Position numbers and translations under genes: made by a program | Part shown: piece after piece, positions 35,259 through 45,360 of the stretch | Position numbering within the stretch: position 1 is the stretch's first letter | How the letters are laid out: every line of letters starts with the position of its first letter | Source of the DNA: Lactarius indigo | Taxonomy: Eukaryota > Basidiomycota > Agaricomycetes > Russulales > Russulaceae | Direction of reading: 5' to 3' | NCBI GenBank assembly: GCA_025766275.1 | Contig: JAFKAC010000099.1 | Coordinates: 124,001 to 188,000 of the forward strand | DNA length: 64,000 bases | The notes under the pieces: generated by a model | Database searches by the model: none | The model's input: only the letters and a program-made list of their open reading frames with translations | What the model was told of the DNA's origin: nothing

Positions 35259-36965
35259 GTGGCTAGCATCGAACTCGACCTCCTCTCGGACGATCAGTGG
35301 ACCGAAGTCTTTCGTCGTTGGAACGACAACCTCCCGATACACGTATTAGGCACCGCCTACTGGAATACCTCACACACTGACAGACGCGGAGGCTACCGAG
35401 CTCTCCTTAACGAACGCATCTACAACCTCGAATTTATAAACCATCGGTGGCACGTTCTCGAGAAGCGCGGAACTGAATTCTTCACTAGGACATCCCTAGT
35501 CATCCCCCGAAACAACAACGTCAGTCTTGGCTGGTGGAATCCAGAAGACGACGAGAACCCTGAGCGGTATCACCTCGACCATCCCGAAACCCTTCCCGAA
35601 CCAACTGCACCAGCCCGCGTGGACTCTCCTGTTGAGGAGAACCATCCTATCGAAAGCGAAGACGTACCTGCTGAGACATCAGCACCAGACGACCTCACCA
35701 CCGCACTAGACAACGTACCCATCGACGCCCCAGACTTTTGGCAACAGATCGCAGCTGCCTCGACACCCGTCTCACCCGTATTCCCACCTCTTCTTACTAC
35801 CATCACCGCACCACCCATCATCACCCCATCAGCACCCGCCATGTCCTCAGGATCCGCAGCCAATGCCTCTTCGGGAGGGAAGCTCAGCGGCAACGCCCCG
35901 GCCATATTTGATGGCTCCCGCGATAAGTCGAAAAAGTTCTTGCAAGAATTCGACCTATATCGCGGCATGAACGAAGACTCGTCCGTTATCAGATCGCCCT
36001 ATCAACGCGTATTCCTCGCGCTATCCTTCATCCGAGGACCCAATGTCGACGATTGGGTCGACACCCAGCTCGAGGGACTCCGAGCAAAAGTTAGTGGTAC
36101 GACGACGACGGCCGCTATCCCAAAAACAGAGGAATCGTTGTGGAACGACTTCGTCACCGGCTTTAAATCAGCTTACACCAACGTTACCGAAAAGCAGGAT
36201 GCTTACCAGCTCCTGAAAGCGCTCCAAATGAAAGGAGCAGACCTCGACACATATACCGCCACGTTCCAGAACCTTGCCGCGAAGGCAGGATACGCCCTTG
36301 ACGCCGCAGCCACAGTCGACCTCTATTCGGGAGGATTGCCGTGTGGCCTCTTATCGGCCATCTTGAAACGCGACACTGTACCAGAGACATTCGCCCAGTG
36401 GGTCGAATCGGCACAAAAGGAACAGCGCAAGTACGCAATGCTCCGCGCCCGCGTTGGCCTCAACGACGGAGGCAAAAAGATCGGTGGAAAGACTAGGCAG
36501 GAATGGTCCCAGCTGTTTAATTCGAATAGCAACCACGGGGGAGGACGACGCACCAATAACCAACCCGTTCAGCAGACCACAACACCAATCCGCGATCCCG
36601 ATGCGATGGATGTCGATCGCGCTCGCATCGCATTAACAGACGAAGAAATGCAACGCTGCCGCTCAGAAGGCCGTTGCTTCCGCTGTTTCAGTAAAGGCCA
36701 CTTGTCGCGCGATTGCCCGAAACGATCAACTGGCCAAGCTAGTGGCGGGACGACAACAATCCTCCAAAACGACAACCGTCGCGGAAACACGCCTTCCGCG
36801 CGCATCGCCGAGGTCGAACCCACACCAGCAGCAACTGCCCCCAGCCCAGCCGCGCCGACCCCACAGAAGAAGAACGGCGACAGTTTCGTCGCCCAAGTCC
36901 GCACCATGAAAAACGACGAGAAAGAGGCCATCCTCGACGCCCTCTTCACAGACAAGGATTTTTAG
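35259..36965 (+). CDS. G4 gag, GTG start
   Basis: 568 codons from GTG (context ACCGTGG). A 194-residue extension has no ATG in any frame until 35841 (MSSGSAANASSGGKL). Then the gag core (GPNVDDWVDTQLEGLRAKV, MKGADLDTYTATFQNLAAKAG, YSGGLPCGLL) and a CCHC knuckle CFRCFSKGHLSRDC near residue 472. Ends ALFTDKDF at the GGATTTT shift site. The extension is unlike that of G1/G2 in sequence but has the same position, start context and ATG absence. Open throughout, unlike pol. Confidence 0.87.
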   Translation: MASIELDLLSDDQWTEVFRRWNDNLPIHVLGTAYWNTSHTDRRGGYRALLNERIYNLEFINHRWHVLEKRGTEFFTRTSLVIPRNNNVSLGWWNPEDDENPERYHLDHPETLPEPTAPARVDSPVEENHPIESEDVPAETSAPDDLTTALDNVPIDAPDFWQQIAAASTPVSPVFPPLLTTITAPPIITPSAPAMSSGSAANASSGGKLSGNAPAIFDGSRDKSKKFLQEFDLYRGMNEDSSVIRSPYQRVFLALSFIRGPNVDDWVDTQLEGLRAKVSGTTTTAAIPKTEESLWNDFVTGFKSAYTNVTEKQDAYQLLKALQMKGADLDTYTATFQNLAAKAGYALDAAATVDLYSGGLPCGLLSAILKRDTVPETFAQWVESAQKEQRKYAMLRARVGLNDGGKKIGGKTRQEWSQLFNSNSNHGGGRRTNNQPVQQTTTPIRDPDAMDVDRARIALTDEEMQRCRSEGRCFRCFSKGHLSRDCPKRSTGQASGGTTTILQNDNRRGNTPSARIAEVEPTPAATAPSPAAPTPQKKNGDSFVAQVRTMKNDEKEAILDALFTDKDF

Positions 36966-38065
36966 CCAGCTCGAATCCCACGGCCTGGGTTCGAGCCTTC
37001 AAAGTAGACAGCATGTACATATGCCGACGGAATAGCCTGCAAATATCAGTCATTTTCCAATCTACTTGCGAAACGGCCGAAATCGCGCTTGTTGACAGTG
37101 GTGCAACCGAAAATTTCATCCATTCCCGAGTTGCTCAACGACTAAAACTTCCTACACGACGACTTGCCACGCCTCGAACAATTCGGAACGTCGATGGCAC
37201 CGAGAATCGAGCAGGACGAATCGATAAATATATCGCATTGAAGGTACAGCTTGGAAATCGACACGCGACTCAGCGCTTCTACATCACCGACCTAGGGAGC
37301 AATGACATCCTGTTAGGATATCCGTGGCTTCAGCAATTCGAACCAATAATTGATTGGAAACAAGGAATACTCACCCCGGAGCCCCTCTACCTCTCTACCC
37401 TCCTCGTACCCATAACACGTCGATCCACCACGATCCAAGTCGAAGCCCCCGACGGGGGAGACGCATTCGTGGTCCAGGACGACCCCTGCAGCCCAGAAAC
37501 AAACCCGATCGACGATCAGGCGCAAAGACCGAACCCTGCAGTAGAGAAGAGTCAACACCAGACGCTATCCCCTTACCTGGTCGTAAGGGCGGCCGCTTTT
37601 AACGAATGGCGGTCGCTTGTAGACGCCATCGACCCCTGGGAAGCTGGAGACGAGTTACATATCAGAATACCAGGAGAGGAGGCGATCCGAGGAACGAACA
37701 TAGCCCAGCAGTGGGCTATAGAGGCGAATAAAGACAAGGCAAAGCTAACTGAAGATTCGATCCCCGCCGAATACCGCCGCCACATCAAAGTATTTTCCGA
37801 AGCGGAATCTCAACGCTTCCCACCATCACGTGACTGGGATCATGCAATCGAGCTTGCCCCGGACGCGCCTGCCACCCTTGATTGTAAGGTGTATCCCCTG
37901 ACTAAGGATGAGTGTGGGGCACTACGAAAATTCTTAGATGAACATCTGGCAAAGCAGTACATCTGCCCATCACACTCCCCCTATGCCAGCCCCTTTTTCT
38001 TTATTAAGAAAAAGGACGGAAAACTACGGCCAGTCCAAGACTATCGACGCCTAAACCAACATACC

Positions 38066-38574
38066 TGTTACGGTACGGACTCGGTGACTCATCACATACG
38101 ACTCATGACCGGTTATGACTACGGTCCGGTATTGATATTAGTCATGGACTCTTACATCGCATCAGTCAGCATAGCGGTTCGCATGTGATTGCGACTCATG
38201 TATGACTCATTCCTAGGATAGCTGTACTAGGGTTCGAGCTAGTTACGCTATTGGTTACTTACCATTCCAGCGGCGCTTTAAAGCCCGCGCGTATCTGTAT
38301 AAGTAGTTGACTCGGAAGACCAAGAGTCCCCATCTTGGTCTTCTTCAATCCACCTTTGAATCGTCTCTTGTCTGCCTTAGTCTCGGACTAAGTGTGCCTC
38401 CACTAGTATCTACCAAGGATACTCTCTCTCTTACTCCTTTCGCTGCAGTGTGTGCTAAGGAGCCCCTGTTCAGCTTGCGTTGGGTTGACACATGTTCCCC
38501 ATTCGCCTAACTTTCGCTAAGTCGATTACGCCTTCTACAAGTCCAAGTCGGACTGACGCCGGTGGAGCGTAACA
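38066..38574 (+). repeat. 5' LTR of G2b
   Basis: 509 bp. U3 carries perfect TGACTCA sites at 38085-38091 and 38203-38209 plus several CGACTCATG near-matches. TATAAGT at 38298-38304 and ATCTTGGTCTT at 38332-38342 (34 bp apart). The single ATG downstream (38492) is CGTG in the 3' LTR. Confidence 0.95.
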
Positions 38575-38576
38575 TT

Positions 38577-38587
38577 AAGACCAAGAT
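38577..38587 (+). other. G2b self-primer binding site
   Basis: AAGACCAAGAT, two bases past the LTR, pairs over 11 bases with 38332-38342. The U3 arm of an 11-bp inverted repeat lies just upstream of the inferred start. Confidence 0.82.
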
Positions 38588-38594
38588 CTTCATC

Positions 38595-40553
38595 GTGGCG
38601 TACTCGACCAGAGATCAGTGGACGTCTTTCCGTCCCTATCATATTGAACGACGAGGAGATCGCAACGTACCAACAAGATTCTTAGGAGCGGCTCAGTGGA
38701 GAGAAAGAGAAGAAGACACCGGATATTTCGTAGAGTTCAACGGTCCTAACCGCTTCCGACCCGTTGAGTTTAATTTCGAACATCTCTGTTGGGTCGAGGT
38801 TACTTGGAACCCCATAGATCATCGCTGGGATATTGTACGGCCAGCAGGAAGAAACTACAACTGCGATATCGACGCACGAGAGCTCAATAGTCGCGCAGAC
38901 TACGGTCCCATCGACGGACAAGCACAAGAACATACTGACGAAGGAGTCAGCGGAGAAGAAACTTCTGAAAGTCAGTCCCCAAGTAGAGGGACCACGCCAG
39001 CAGAAGAAACCAGTTTGGGAGCAATCGGAGATCATATTATACGACGAACTGAGTCCCTTACTATTCATCAACCCGAACCTGAAGTAATCCACGTCCGCAG
39101 CCCAGCAGTTGCAATGGCAACCGCCACCATTACACAAGAAGAATTGCAACTCACTACCGAAGCAAGGGATCAAATAGCCCTGGAGGAACAGAGACGTATC
39201 GCAGAAGAATCGCGAGCCAACTTGGCTCCTATCAACCCATATACCGGTCATCGAATGACTGACGACGACGTAGCAATCCATCGCGCAATCGGACCCGATG
39301 TAGCTGACCCTCCCAGCGGAGGAGGCGGACCTCCCGGCGATCTACCCGGAGGAGGAGGACCACCACCAAGAGGACCCGGGTTTCAAGGATTCCCTGGAGG
39401 GTTCCCAGGAGGACCACCAGGAGGAGGACCTCCGGGAGGAGGATTACCAGGTGCAGGACCTATTATTCCTCCTCCAAGTAATAAATTAGCTGGCGAAGCA
39501 CCCACAGTATTCGACGGAGAGCGTGCCAAAGTCGAAGCATTTCTCACTCAATGGCATGTCTACTGGGGCATGAATGCCGACGAAGGTATCATGGCGACCC
39601 CGTATCGGCGTGCCTTACTCTTTCTCTCCTACATCAAGGGCGTCAATGTTAGCGAATGGGTATTGGCTATGCTCACTTGGCTTAATGGCCAGATACAAGC
39701 AGGAATACCCCGTACGAGTGAAGGGTTATGGAACGAGATAACGCGCAGCTTCATGCAGCGCTTCCGCAACACGATGGAACAGGAGCAAGCTCAATACGAG
39801 CTCAAGAAGGGGGTCAAAATGATCGGAGGCAATCTAGATGAGTATTGCACTCAGTTCGAGCAACTAATACGCCGCGCTCAATACCGACTCGACGATCCCC
39901 AGACGTTGGATCTATTTGCAAGTGGACTACCAAAAGACCTATATGAAAAGGTCTATACCCTCGATAACCCCCGCAACTACCGAGAATGGAAGGAGGCAGC
40001 GACTACTCGCCAACAGCAATACCTCCATCTTAAAGCAGTATTAAACAAAGGGGTACCACCGGGACAAGGACAAGGACGTCCGCGCCAGCAACGACAATGG
40101 CAGGGACCGCCAAGAAGTTCATGGCAGCCAAGAAATCTACGAGATCCAAACGCCATGGATACTTCGGCAGATCGAATTCGAGGGCGACTCGCAGGAGCCG
40201 AGGACATACTCGCCCCTCGTCCCCCATACCGACCAAGGGGAGGATTTTTGCAAAGAGGAGGAGGGCGTAACAACCCAAGGCCAGTCACCTGTTATAACTG
40301 TAGAAAGGACGGACACATGGCCCGCGATTGCAGACAACCAAGAGAAGGGTACCAACCCCAAGCATCAACTAGTCGGTATGTAGATACCGACTACCATCAA
40401 CAAGAGCCAGAAGTCGCTACCAGGGCGGTCCAAGACGTACCCCCTCAACAGCGCGCCAGCGACTGGCTTAACGGAGTAGCAGGAGAATCAGATGACGTAA
40501 AGGACATTATCCTCCAACAGTTATGGAAAAAGGAGGGTTTTCAGGATGCCTGA
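38595..40553 (+). CDS. G2b gag, GTG start, intact
   Basis: Begins GTG GCG TAC TCG (context ATCGTGG), aligned with the G1 start; an earlier in-frame GTG (38562) lies inside the LTR and is not shared. Extension of 173 residues (TRDQWTSFRPYHIERRGDR, NGPNRFRPVEFNFEHLCWV), then the first ATG of any frame at 39114 (MATATITQ). Gly/Pro linker, gag core (NVSEWVLAMLTWLNGQI, IGGNLDEYCTQFEQLIRRAQY), CCHC knuckle CYNCRKDGHMARDC, and a C-terminal block DWLNGVAGESDDVKDIILQ. Ends in the GGGTTTT shift window. Confidence 0.9.
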   Translation: MAYSTRDQWTSFRPYHIERRGDRNVPTRFLGAAQWREREEDTGYFVEFNGPNRFRPVEFNFEHLCWVEVTWNPIDHRWDIVRPAGRNYNCDIDARELNSRADYGPIDGQAQEHTDEGVSGEETSESQSPSRGTTPAEETSLGAIGDHIIRRTESLTIHQPEPEVIHVRSPAVAMATATITQEELQLTTEARDQIALEEQRRIAEESRANLAPINPYTGHRMTDDDVAIHRAIGPDVADPPSGGGGPPGDLPGGGGPPPRGPGFQGFPGGFPGGPPGGGPPGGGLPGAGPIIPPPSNKLAGEAPTVFDGERAKVEAFLTQWHVYWGMNADEGIMATPYRRALLFLSYIKGVNVSEWVLAMLTWLNGQIQAGIPRTSEGLWNEITRSFMQRFRNTMEQEQAQYELKKGVKMIGGNLDEYCTQFEQLIRRAQYRLDDPQTLDLFASGLPKDLYEKVYTLDNPRNYREWKEAATTRQQQYLHLKAVLNKGVPPGQGQGRPRQQRQWQGPPRSSWQPRNLRDPNAMDTSADRIRGRLAGAEDILAPRPPYRPRGGFLQRGGGRNNPRPVTCYNCRKDGHMARDCRQPREGYQPQASTSRYVDTDYHQQEPEVATRAVQDVPPQQRASDWLNGVAGESDDVKDIILQQLWKKEGFQDA

Positions 40554-43500
40554 ACCCATCGGCCTGGGTGAGGGCAGTTAATTGTAACAGTGTAATCATG
40601 ACTCGCTATCGTTCTATGAGAGTTCCAGTATCGATTCGCACCAGTTACGCAATGGCCGACATACGCGCATTAGTCGACTCAGGAGCAACCCATTGCTTCA
40701 TGAAACCATCATTCGCAAAGAGGATGGGGCTTGGAACCAAACTCCTCGACGTCCCAAAGAAAATATGGAACATCGATAATACGGAAAATAAATCGGGGCA
40801 TATCACTCACTATACCGACGTTGATGTCCAAACTAAAGGCATTCACAAGGAGATCCGCTTCCTTATCACGGACATTGGAAACGAAGATATCGTGCTAGGC
40901 TACCCCTGGCTCGCTATTTATGACCCTCATATCAAATGGTCACAAGCAGCCATACACGAGGACATGCTCCCTATCATTATCCGATCAACTAATCCCTATA
41001 TCAAAACAACGCCAGTGGTAGCAGCAACCACAGTTCAGAACAACGATTATGAAGTCGTACATTCCTGCGTCATCACTGACGAACAACGACAACAATTTGA
41101 GGAAGGATGCCGAATCAGGGCCACCGCCACTGACCTCGCCATAGCCGCTCAGCAATACGTCACGAAAGCTGAGTTACCTCCTGAATACCGTGAATTTGAA
41201 CGCCTCTTCAGTGAAGAGGCATCGGACAGGTTTCCACCCAGCAGGCCCTGGGATCACGCCATTGAATTCAAACCAGGAACAGCCGACGCAATCGACTGCA
41301 AAATATACCCCATGACGCAAGAGGAAGACAAGAAATTACGCGAATGGATTGACGAGCAGCTCAAAAAGGGTTATATAAGACCCTCCAAATCTCCTTACGC
41401 GTCATCCTTTTTCTTCATCAAGAAAAAGGATGGAAAATTACGACCCGTCCAAGACTACCGAAAGATCAACGCCGTTACCATTCGCAACCAATACCCTCTT
41501 CCCCTCATCTCCGACCTCATTACTGACCTCAGTAACGCCCACATCTACACCAAGCTCGACGTTAGATGGGGGTATAACAACGTACGCATTAAAGAGGGAG
41601 ATGAAGAAAAGGCGGCGTTCAAAACGCGCTACGGCTTATTCGAACCCACGGTGATGTTTTTCGGCTTAACCAATTCCCCGGCAACGTTCCAGACTATGAT
41701 GAACTTCATCTTCAGGGACATCATTGCAAAACACGAAAAACGCGGCACCGTTATTCGCGTCTACATGGATGACATCGGTATCGCCACAGGACTTAGTCAC
41801 TCACTACAGGACCACATCGAAGCTGTTAAAGACGTGCTCCGTGTATCCGCGGAGCATGATTTGTATTACAAACTTGAAAAATGCCTCTTCCACTCCCCAC
41901 GTATGGATTACCTGGGGGTAATCCTTGAAAAGGGGGTGACACGCATGGACCCGGTCAAAATTTCAGGCATTAAGGACTGGCCTACACCAACCAAAGTTAA
42001 GGACGTCCGCTCTTTCCTCGGTTTCTGCAATTTTTACCGTCCCTTCATACGAGGTTTCGCGACTAAAGCACGACCCCTCAACAAACTTACTCGCAAAGAC
42101 ACTGAATGGCACTGGGGAACCGAAGAAGAAAAGGCGTTCCAAGATCTCAAAACCCTTGTCACTAGCGAGCCGGTCCTCGCGCACCCCGATCTTACACAAC
42201 AATTCGAGTTAGAAGTCGACGCATCGGGTTTTGCCACGGGAGCAGTCCTCCTTCAACGCAAAGCAGATGGCAAACGACACCCTATCGGCTACTACTCATC
42301 CACCCTCAATGAAGCCGAACGAAATTACGACATTTACGACCTCGAACTCCTGGCAATTGTTAAAGCCTTTCGCCACTGGAGACCCCTCCTAGCAGGCTCC
42401 CCTCACAAGATCAAGGTATTCTCCGATCACCTCAATCTACAATACTGGAAATCGCCGCAAAAGATTAGCAGACGCGTAGCCAGGGAAGTACTCGAACTCT
42501 CAGAATACGACTTCGAGATTCACCACATTAAAGGTACCTCCAATGGACGTGCCGATGCACTATCCAGAAGACCAGACTACGATCAAGGAGAAAATGACAA
42601 CGAGGGCATAACGGTGCTACCAGAAAGCGTCTTCGCACGCGCCACTACGCTAGAAGAACCACGACATCCCCACTGGAGACCCGAAATTCTACCAGTGGAA
42701 ATGACACCGGAACATCCCATTTACGAACAGGACGCAGCTAAGTTGAAACCCTGGGTTGATGCTCACAAGCTAAAAGACATCGAAGGGACATGGTACAAGG
42801 ACGGACGCCGAGTAGTCACCGGCGGCATCCATGACAAGCGTACTATCATTGCTGCTCATCATGACTCCCCCGTCTATGGTCACCCTGGTATCAAGCGTAC
42901 TCTCCAGCTTACTGAACGACATTATTGGTGGCCGCAGATGAAGAACGATGTTACGGACTATGTCAAAGGTTGTGCGGAGTGTCAGCGGCACAAAGTCAAC
43001 CTTCGACCAATCAGGGCATCCTTACAGCCCATCTACCCTAAACCGGAAGCCCTGCCATTCGAGACCATCGCAGTGGACTTTATTACCAAACTTCCTGTCT
43101 CCCGCGGTTACGACTCTATCCTCACGGTGACAGACCATGATTGCACCAAAGCCGCTGTCTTCATCCCTTGCAATGAGGAAATAACAGCCGAAGGAACAGC
43201 CGCCCTGTACGTCTCTCATGTCTTCCCACGATTCGGACTCCCCTCGCGTGTTATCAGTGATCGAGATCCCCGCTTCGCATCCAAGTTTATGCGGGAGATA
43301 TGCAAAATTCTTGGCATCAGCCAAAACATCTCGACTGCTTATCACCCCAGAACTGATGGTCAATCGGAGCGAACGAATCAGTGGCTAGAACAATATCTCC
43401 GCTTCTGGGTAAATGAGCGGCAAGACGACTGGGTTCGCTATCTACCTATGGCGGAATTCACGCATAACAACTGGCCCAATGAAACCACGCGGGAGTCCCC

Positions 43501-45328
43501 TTTCTTTCTCTTATCTGGGTTCAACCCTCGCGCTGATTGGACTGATAGGCCTTCCCCTATCCCACAAGTGTCGTTGAGGCTAGACCAGTTTAAACAGGCG
43601 CGACAGCGCGCCTTCTCCTGCATGCTCCGGGCGCAAAAGTCATGGGTTAAGCACAAAGATACGCCCAAATTCAAAGAAGGAGATCTCGTGTGGCTAGAAG
43701 GACGCCACTTACGCACTCATCAACCAACCGCGAAATTAGCGGCCAAACGACACGGACCATTTAAGGTCATCCAGGTGATGTCCCCTGTCAATTATCGCCT
43801 CGAACTTCCCACGCAGTGGAGCATCCATGATGTCTTCCACATAGATCTTCTCACACCTTATCGCGAAACACCCACGCACGGACCTAACTATCAGCGCCCA
43901 CCACCTGATTTGGTCGATAACGAAGAAGAATACGAAGTCGAGAAGATTCTAGACTCGCGGCGATTCGGCAGAAGACGTCGACTTCAGTACCTTGTCAAAT
44001 GGAAGGGCTATCCTGACTCAGACAATCAGTGGATAGATAAGGATGACGTATTTGCCGACGAAGCCGTTCGGGAGTTCAAACATTCCAACCCCGACAGAGA
44101 AACGCATATAAGGATGGCTTCTTGTCGTGATAAGTCCCCATCTCCCATTCACTCCATGTCATCTACTCGACGCAATGACCAGCTCGCACTCCTCTCTACC
44201 CTTGTCAACGACTCCTCCGCCACGCTTGTCGACCCCGACTCCACCAACAACACCGCAACCGATAGAACTACAGATGGAGGCCGTACCTCCGTGCAGCATG
44301 AGGAAGACGGCCCTATCACTGGCGAAGAACTGCGCCAGACATTGCAACGATTCCCTCTGCCCCTACAGGGAACTGTCGACGACGATCCAGCAACAACTCA
44401 ACCAGCACCTCCGCCAATGTACGCCCTCACAAACCCCGATACCGGTGAGCCCGAAGCCTTCATCACCGAAGACGAGCTTTTTCGGCTTCAAGCAGCTGTC
44501 CCGCGCGGTGAAACCACCCGACGCCATGAAGAAATACGAACAAGAATGGAAGGAGACGGCGGCGCGGTGGCAGCGGGAGCAACTGCATATCGCCGCCTGC
44601 CGACGCCGGATGATGAAGGAGAGGAAAGAGTACTGGACGAGGATGAGGATGAAGACGAGCTTGGAGACCACTACCCCATCAGGCACGCATTCCTTAACCA
44701 TGCATTCTACGCTGAAGATCCAGCCGCCACTCCCTACCTCGTCGACGCAGCGGGGGGGCCTTTACACCGAGGACGAGTCGCCGTGGCACAAGCGGCTCGT
44801 TATACACCAATGGGCGAACGAGACCCCGCAACCAGGGCCGTCGTCCCTGAGGGGTTCCGGGTCAATCGAGGATCCGATTACATTCCGTTCCCGATCAAAC
44901 TCCCCAACGGACCGACGGTACAAGCCTCCCACGTACAGGTTATCCAAGGAGGAGACCCCTTCGTACTCGGACTAGCTCCGGGGTCGGGCTTCCTCTATGG
45001 GAAACCCCTTTACGCCACCCCTCACCTTCCAAAGAACAATCGTGCCTTCATCCCGCACGAGGAGTATTTCATGCTCCGCGACCGACACCCCACCGACTTG
45101 CTGCTTATGCGCATTGGGGATGTTACCCTCATTCAAGAGCTGCGACGGTTCCGGCAATTCGCCTTCGCCGAGGACCAACTAGAGAGGCGGATACGGCAGT
45201 TGCAGATGGAAAAGGAGATGGTAGTCGCGGACAAAAAGGACAGTCTTTATCGACTGGAACGTGCTAACATATTGGCGAGGATGGAAGATGAGGCTGAACG
45301 TATGAGGCAGGAATCGGTAGCGGACTAG
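40523..45328 (+). CDS. G2b pol, intact, with C-terminal module
   Basis: 1601 codons in the -1 frame. Protease ALVDSGATHCFM; RT with FFIKKKDGKLRPVQDYRK and YMDDIG near residue 414; RNase H EVDASGFATGAVL; integrase HHCC finger (HPGIKRTLQLTERHYWW, CAECQRHK) and D,D35E (VDFITKLP, SDRDPRFAS, GQSERTNQW); GPF module; chromodomain EYEVEKILDSRRFG to LVKWKGYPDSDNQWI. Then ~400 residues ending in a coiled coil (LRRFRQFAFAEDQLERRIRQ), with blocks HYPIRHAFLNH, VVPEGFRVNRGSDYIPFPI, LPNGPTVQASHVQ and YGKPLYATPH shared with G1. Nothing visibly broken. Confidence 0.93.
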   Translation: MEKGGFSGCLNPSAWVRAVNCNSVIMTRYRSMRVPVSIRTSYAMADIRALVDSGATHCFMKPSFAKRMGLGTKLLDVPKKIWNIDNTENKSGHITHYTDVDVQTKGIHKEIRFLITDIGNEDIVLGYPWLAIYDPHIKWSQAAIHEDMLPIIIRSTNPYIKTTPVVAATTVQNNDYEVVHSCVITDEQRQQFEEGCRIRATATDLAIAAQQYVTKAELPPEYREFERLFSEEASDRFPPSRPWDHAIEFKPGTADAIDCKIYPMTQEEDKKLREWIDEQLKKGYIRPSKSPYASSFFFIKKKDGKLRPVQDYRKINAVTIRNQYPLPLISDLITDLSNAHIYTKLDVRWGYNNVRIKEGDEEKAAFKTRYGLFEPTVMFFGLTNSPATFQTMMNFIFRDIIAKHEKRGTVIRVYMDDIGIATGLSHSLQDHIEAVKDVLRVSAEHDLYYKLEKCLFHSPRMDYLGVILEKGVTRMDPVKISGIKDWPTPTKVKDVRSFLGFCNFYRPFIRGFATKARPLNKLTRKDTEWHWGTEEEKAFQDLKTLVTSEPVLAHPDLTQQFELEVDASGFATGAVLLQRKADGKRHPIGYYSSTLNEAERNYDIYDLELLAIVKAFRHWRPLLAGSPHKIKVFSDHLNLQYWKSPQKISRRVAREVLELSEYDFEIHHIKGTSNGRADALSRRPDYDQGENDNEGITVLPESVFARATTLEEPRHPHWRPEILPVEMTPEHPIYEQDAAKLKPWVDAHKLKDIEGTWYKDGRRVVTGGIHDKRTIIAAHHDSPVYGHPGIKRTLQLTERHYWWPQMKNDVTDYVKGCAECQRHKVNLRPIRASLQPIYPKPEALPFETIAVDFITKLPVSRGYDSILTVTDHDCTKAAVFIPCNEEITAEGTAALYVSHVFPRFGLPSRVISDRDPRFASKFMREICKILGISQNISTAYHPRTDGQSERTNQWLEQYLRFWVNERQDDWVRYLPMAEFTHNNWPNETTRESPFFLLSGFNPRADWTDRPSPIPQVSLRLDQFKQARQRAFSCMLRAQKSWVKHKDTPKFKEGDLVWLEGRHLRTHQPTAKLAAKRHGPFKVIQVMSPVNYRLELPTQWSIHDVFHIDLLTPYRETPTHGPNYQRPPPDLVDNEEEYEVEKILDSRRFGRRRRLQYLVKWKGYPDSDNQWIDKDDVFADEAVREFKHSNPDRETHIRMASCRDKSPSPIHSMSSTRRNDQLALLSTLVNDSSATLVDPDSTNNTATDRTTDGGRTSVQHEEDGPITGEELRQTLQRFPLPLQGTVDDDPATTQPAPPPMYALTNPDTGEPEAFITEDELFRLQAAVPRGETTRRHEEIRTRMEGDGGAVAAGATAYRRLPTPDDEGEERVLDEDEDEDELGDHYPIRHAFLNHAFYAEDPAATPYLVDAAGGPLHRGRVAVAQAARYTPMGERDPATRAVVPEGFRVNRGSDYIPFPIKLPNGPTVQASHVQVIQGGDPFVLGLAPGSGFLYGKPLYATPHLPKNNRAFIPHEEYFMLRDRHPTDLLLMRIGDVTLIQELRRFRQFAFAEDQLERRIRQLQMEKEMVVADKKDSLYRLERANILARMEDEAERMRQESVAD
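41912..41939 (+). other. Candidate central polypurine tract in G2b pol
   Basis: TGAAAAGGGGGTGA at 41926-41939 in the RT region is identical over 14 bases to the terminal polypurine tract at 45347-45360. A second run GGGGGTAA (41914-41921) lies just before it. Confidence 0.6.
44175..44975 (+). CDS. Overprinted +1-frame ORF inside G2b pol C-terminal module
   Basis: 266 codons from ATG 44175, same relative frame and start position as the G1b ORF at 26095. Function unknown. Ser/Thr/Pro-rich N-terminus, helical middle (KKYEQEWKETAARWQREQ, then HIAACRRRMMKERKEYW), end block SSLRGSGSIEDPITFRSRSN followed by SPTD. The helical part matches the G1 ORF better than the overlying pol frames match each other. 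Its start context is A at -3. Conservation could still partly reflect pol. Confidence 0.4.
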   Translation: MTSSHSSLPLSTTPPPRLSTPTPPTTPQPIELQMEAVPPCSMRKTALSLAKNCARHCNDSLCPYRELSTTIQQQLNQHLRQCTPSQTPIPVSPKPSSPKTSFFGFKQLSRAVKPPDAMKKYEQEWKETAARWQREQLHIAACRRRMMKERKEYWTRMRMKTSLETTTPSGTHSLTMHSTLKIQPPLPTSSTQRGGLYTEDESPWHKRLVIHQWANETPQPGPSSLRGSGSIEDPITFRSRSNSPTDRRYKPPTYRLSKEETPSYSD

Positions 45329-45360
45329 TGAGGTGGGCCTCACTCCTGAAAAGGGGGTGA

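Noticed and set aside
38562..38594. Earlier in-frame GTG (38562) as the G2b gag start
   Set aside because: It lies inside the LTR/primer region; the conserved start context is the GTG at 38595, aligned with G1, G3 and G4.
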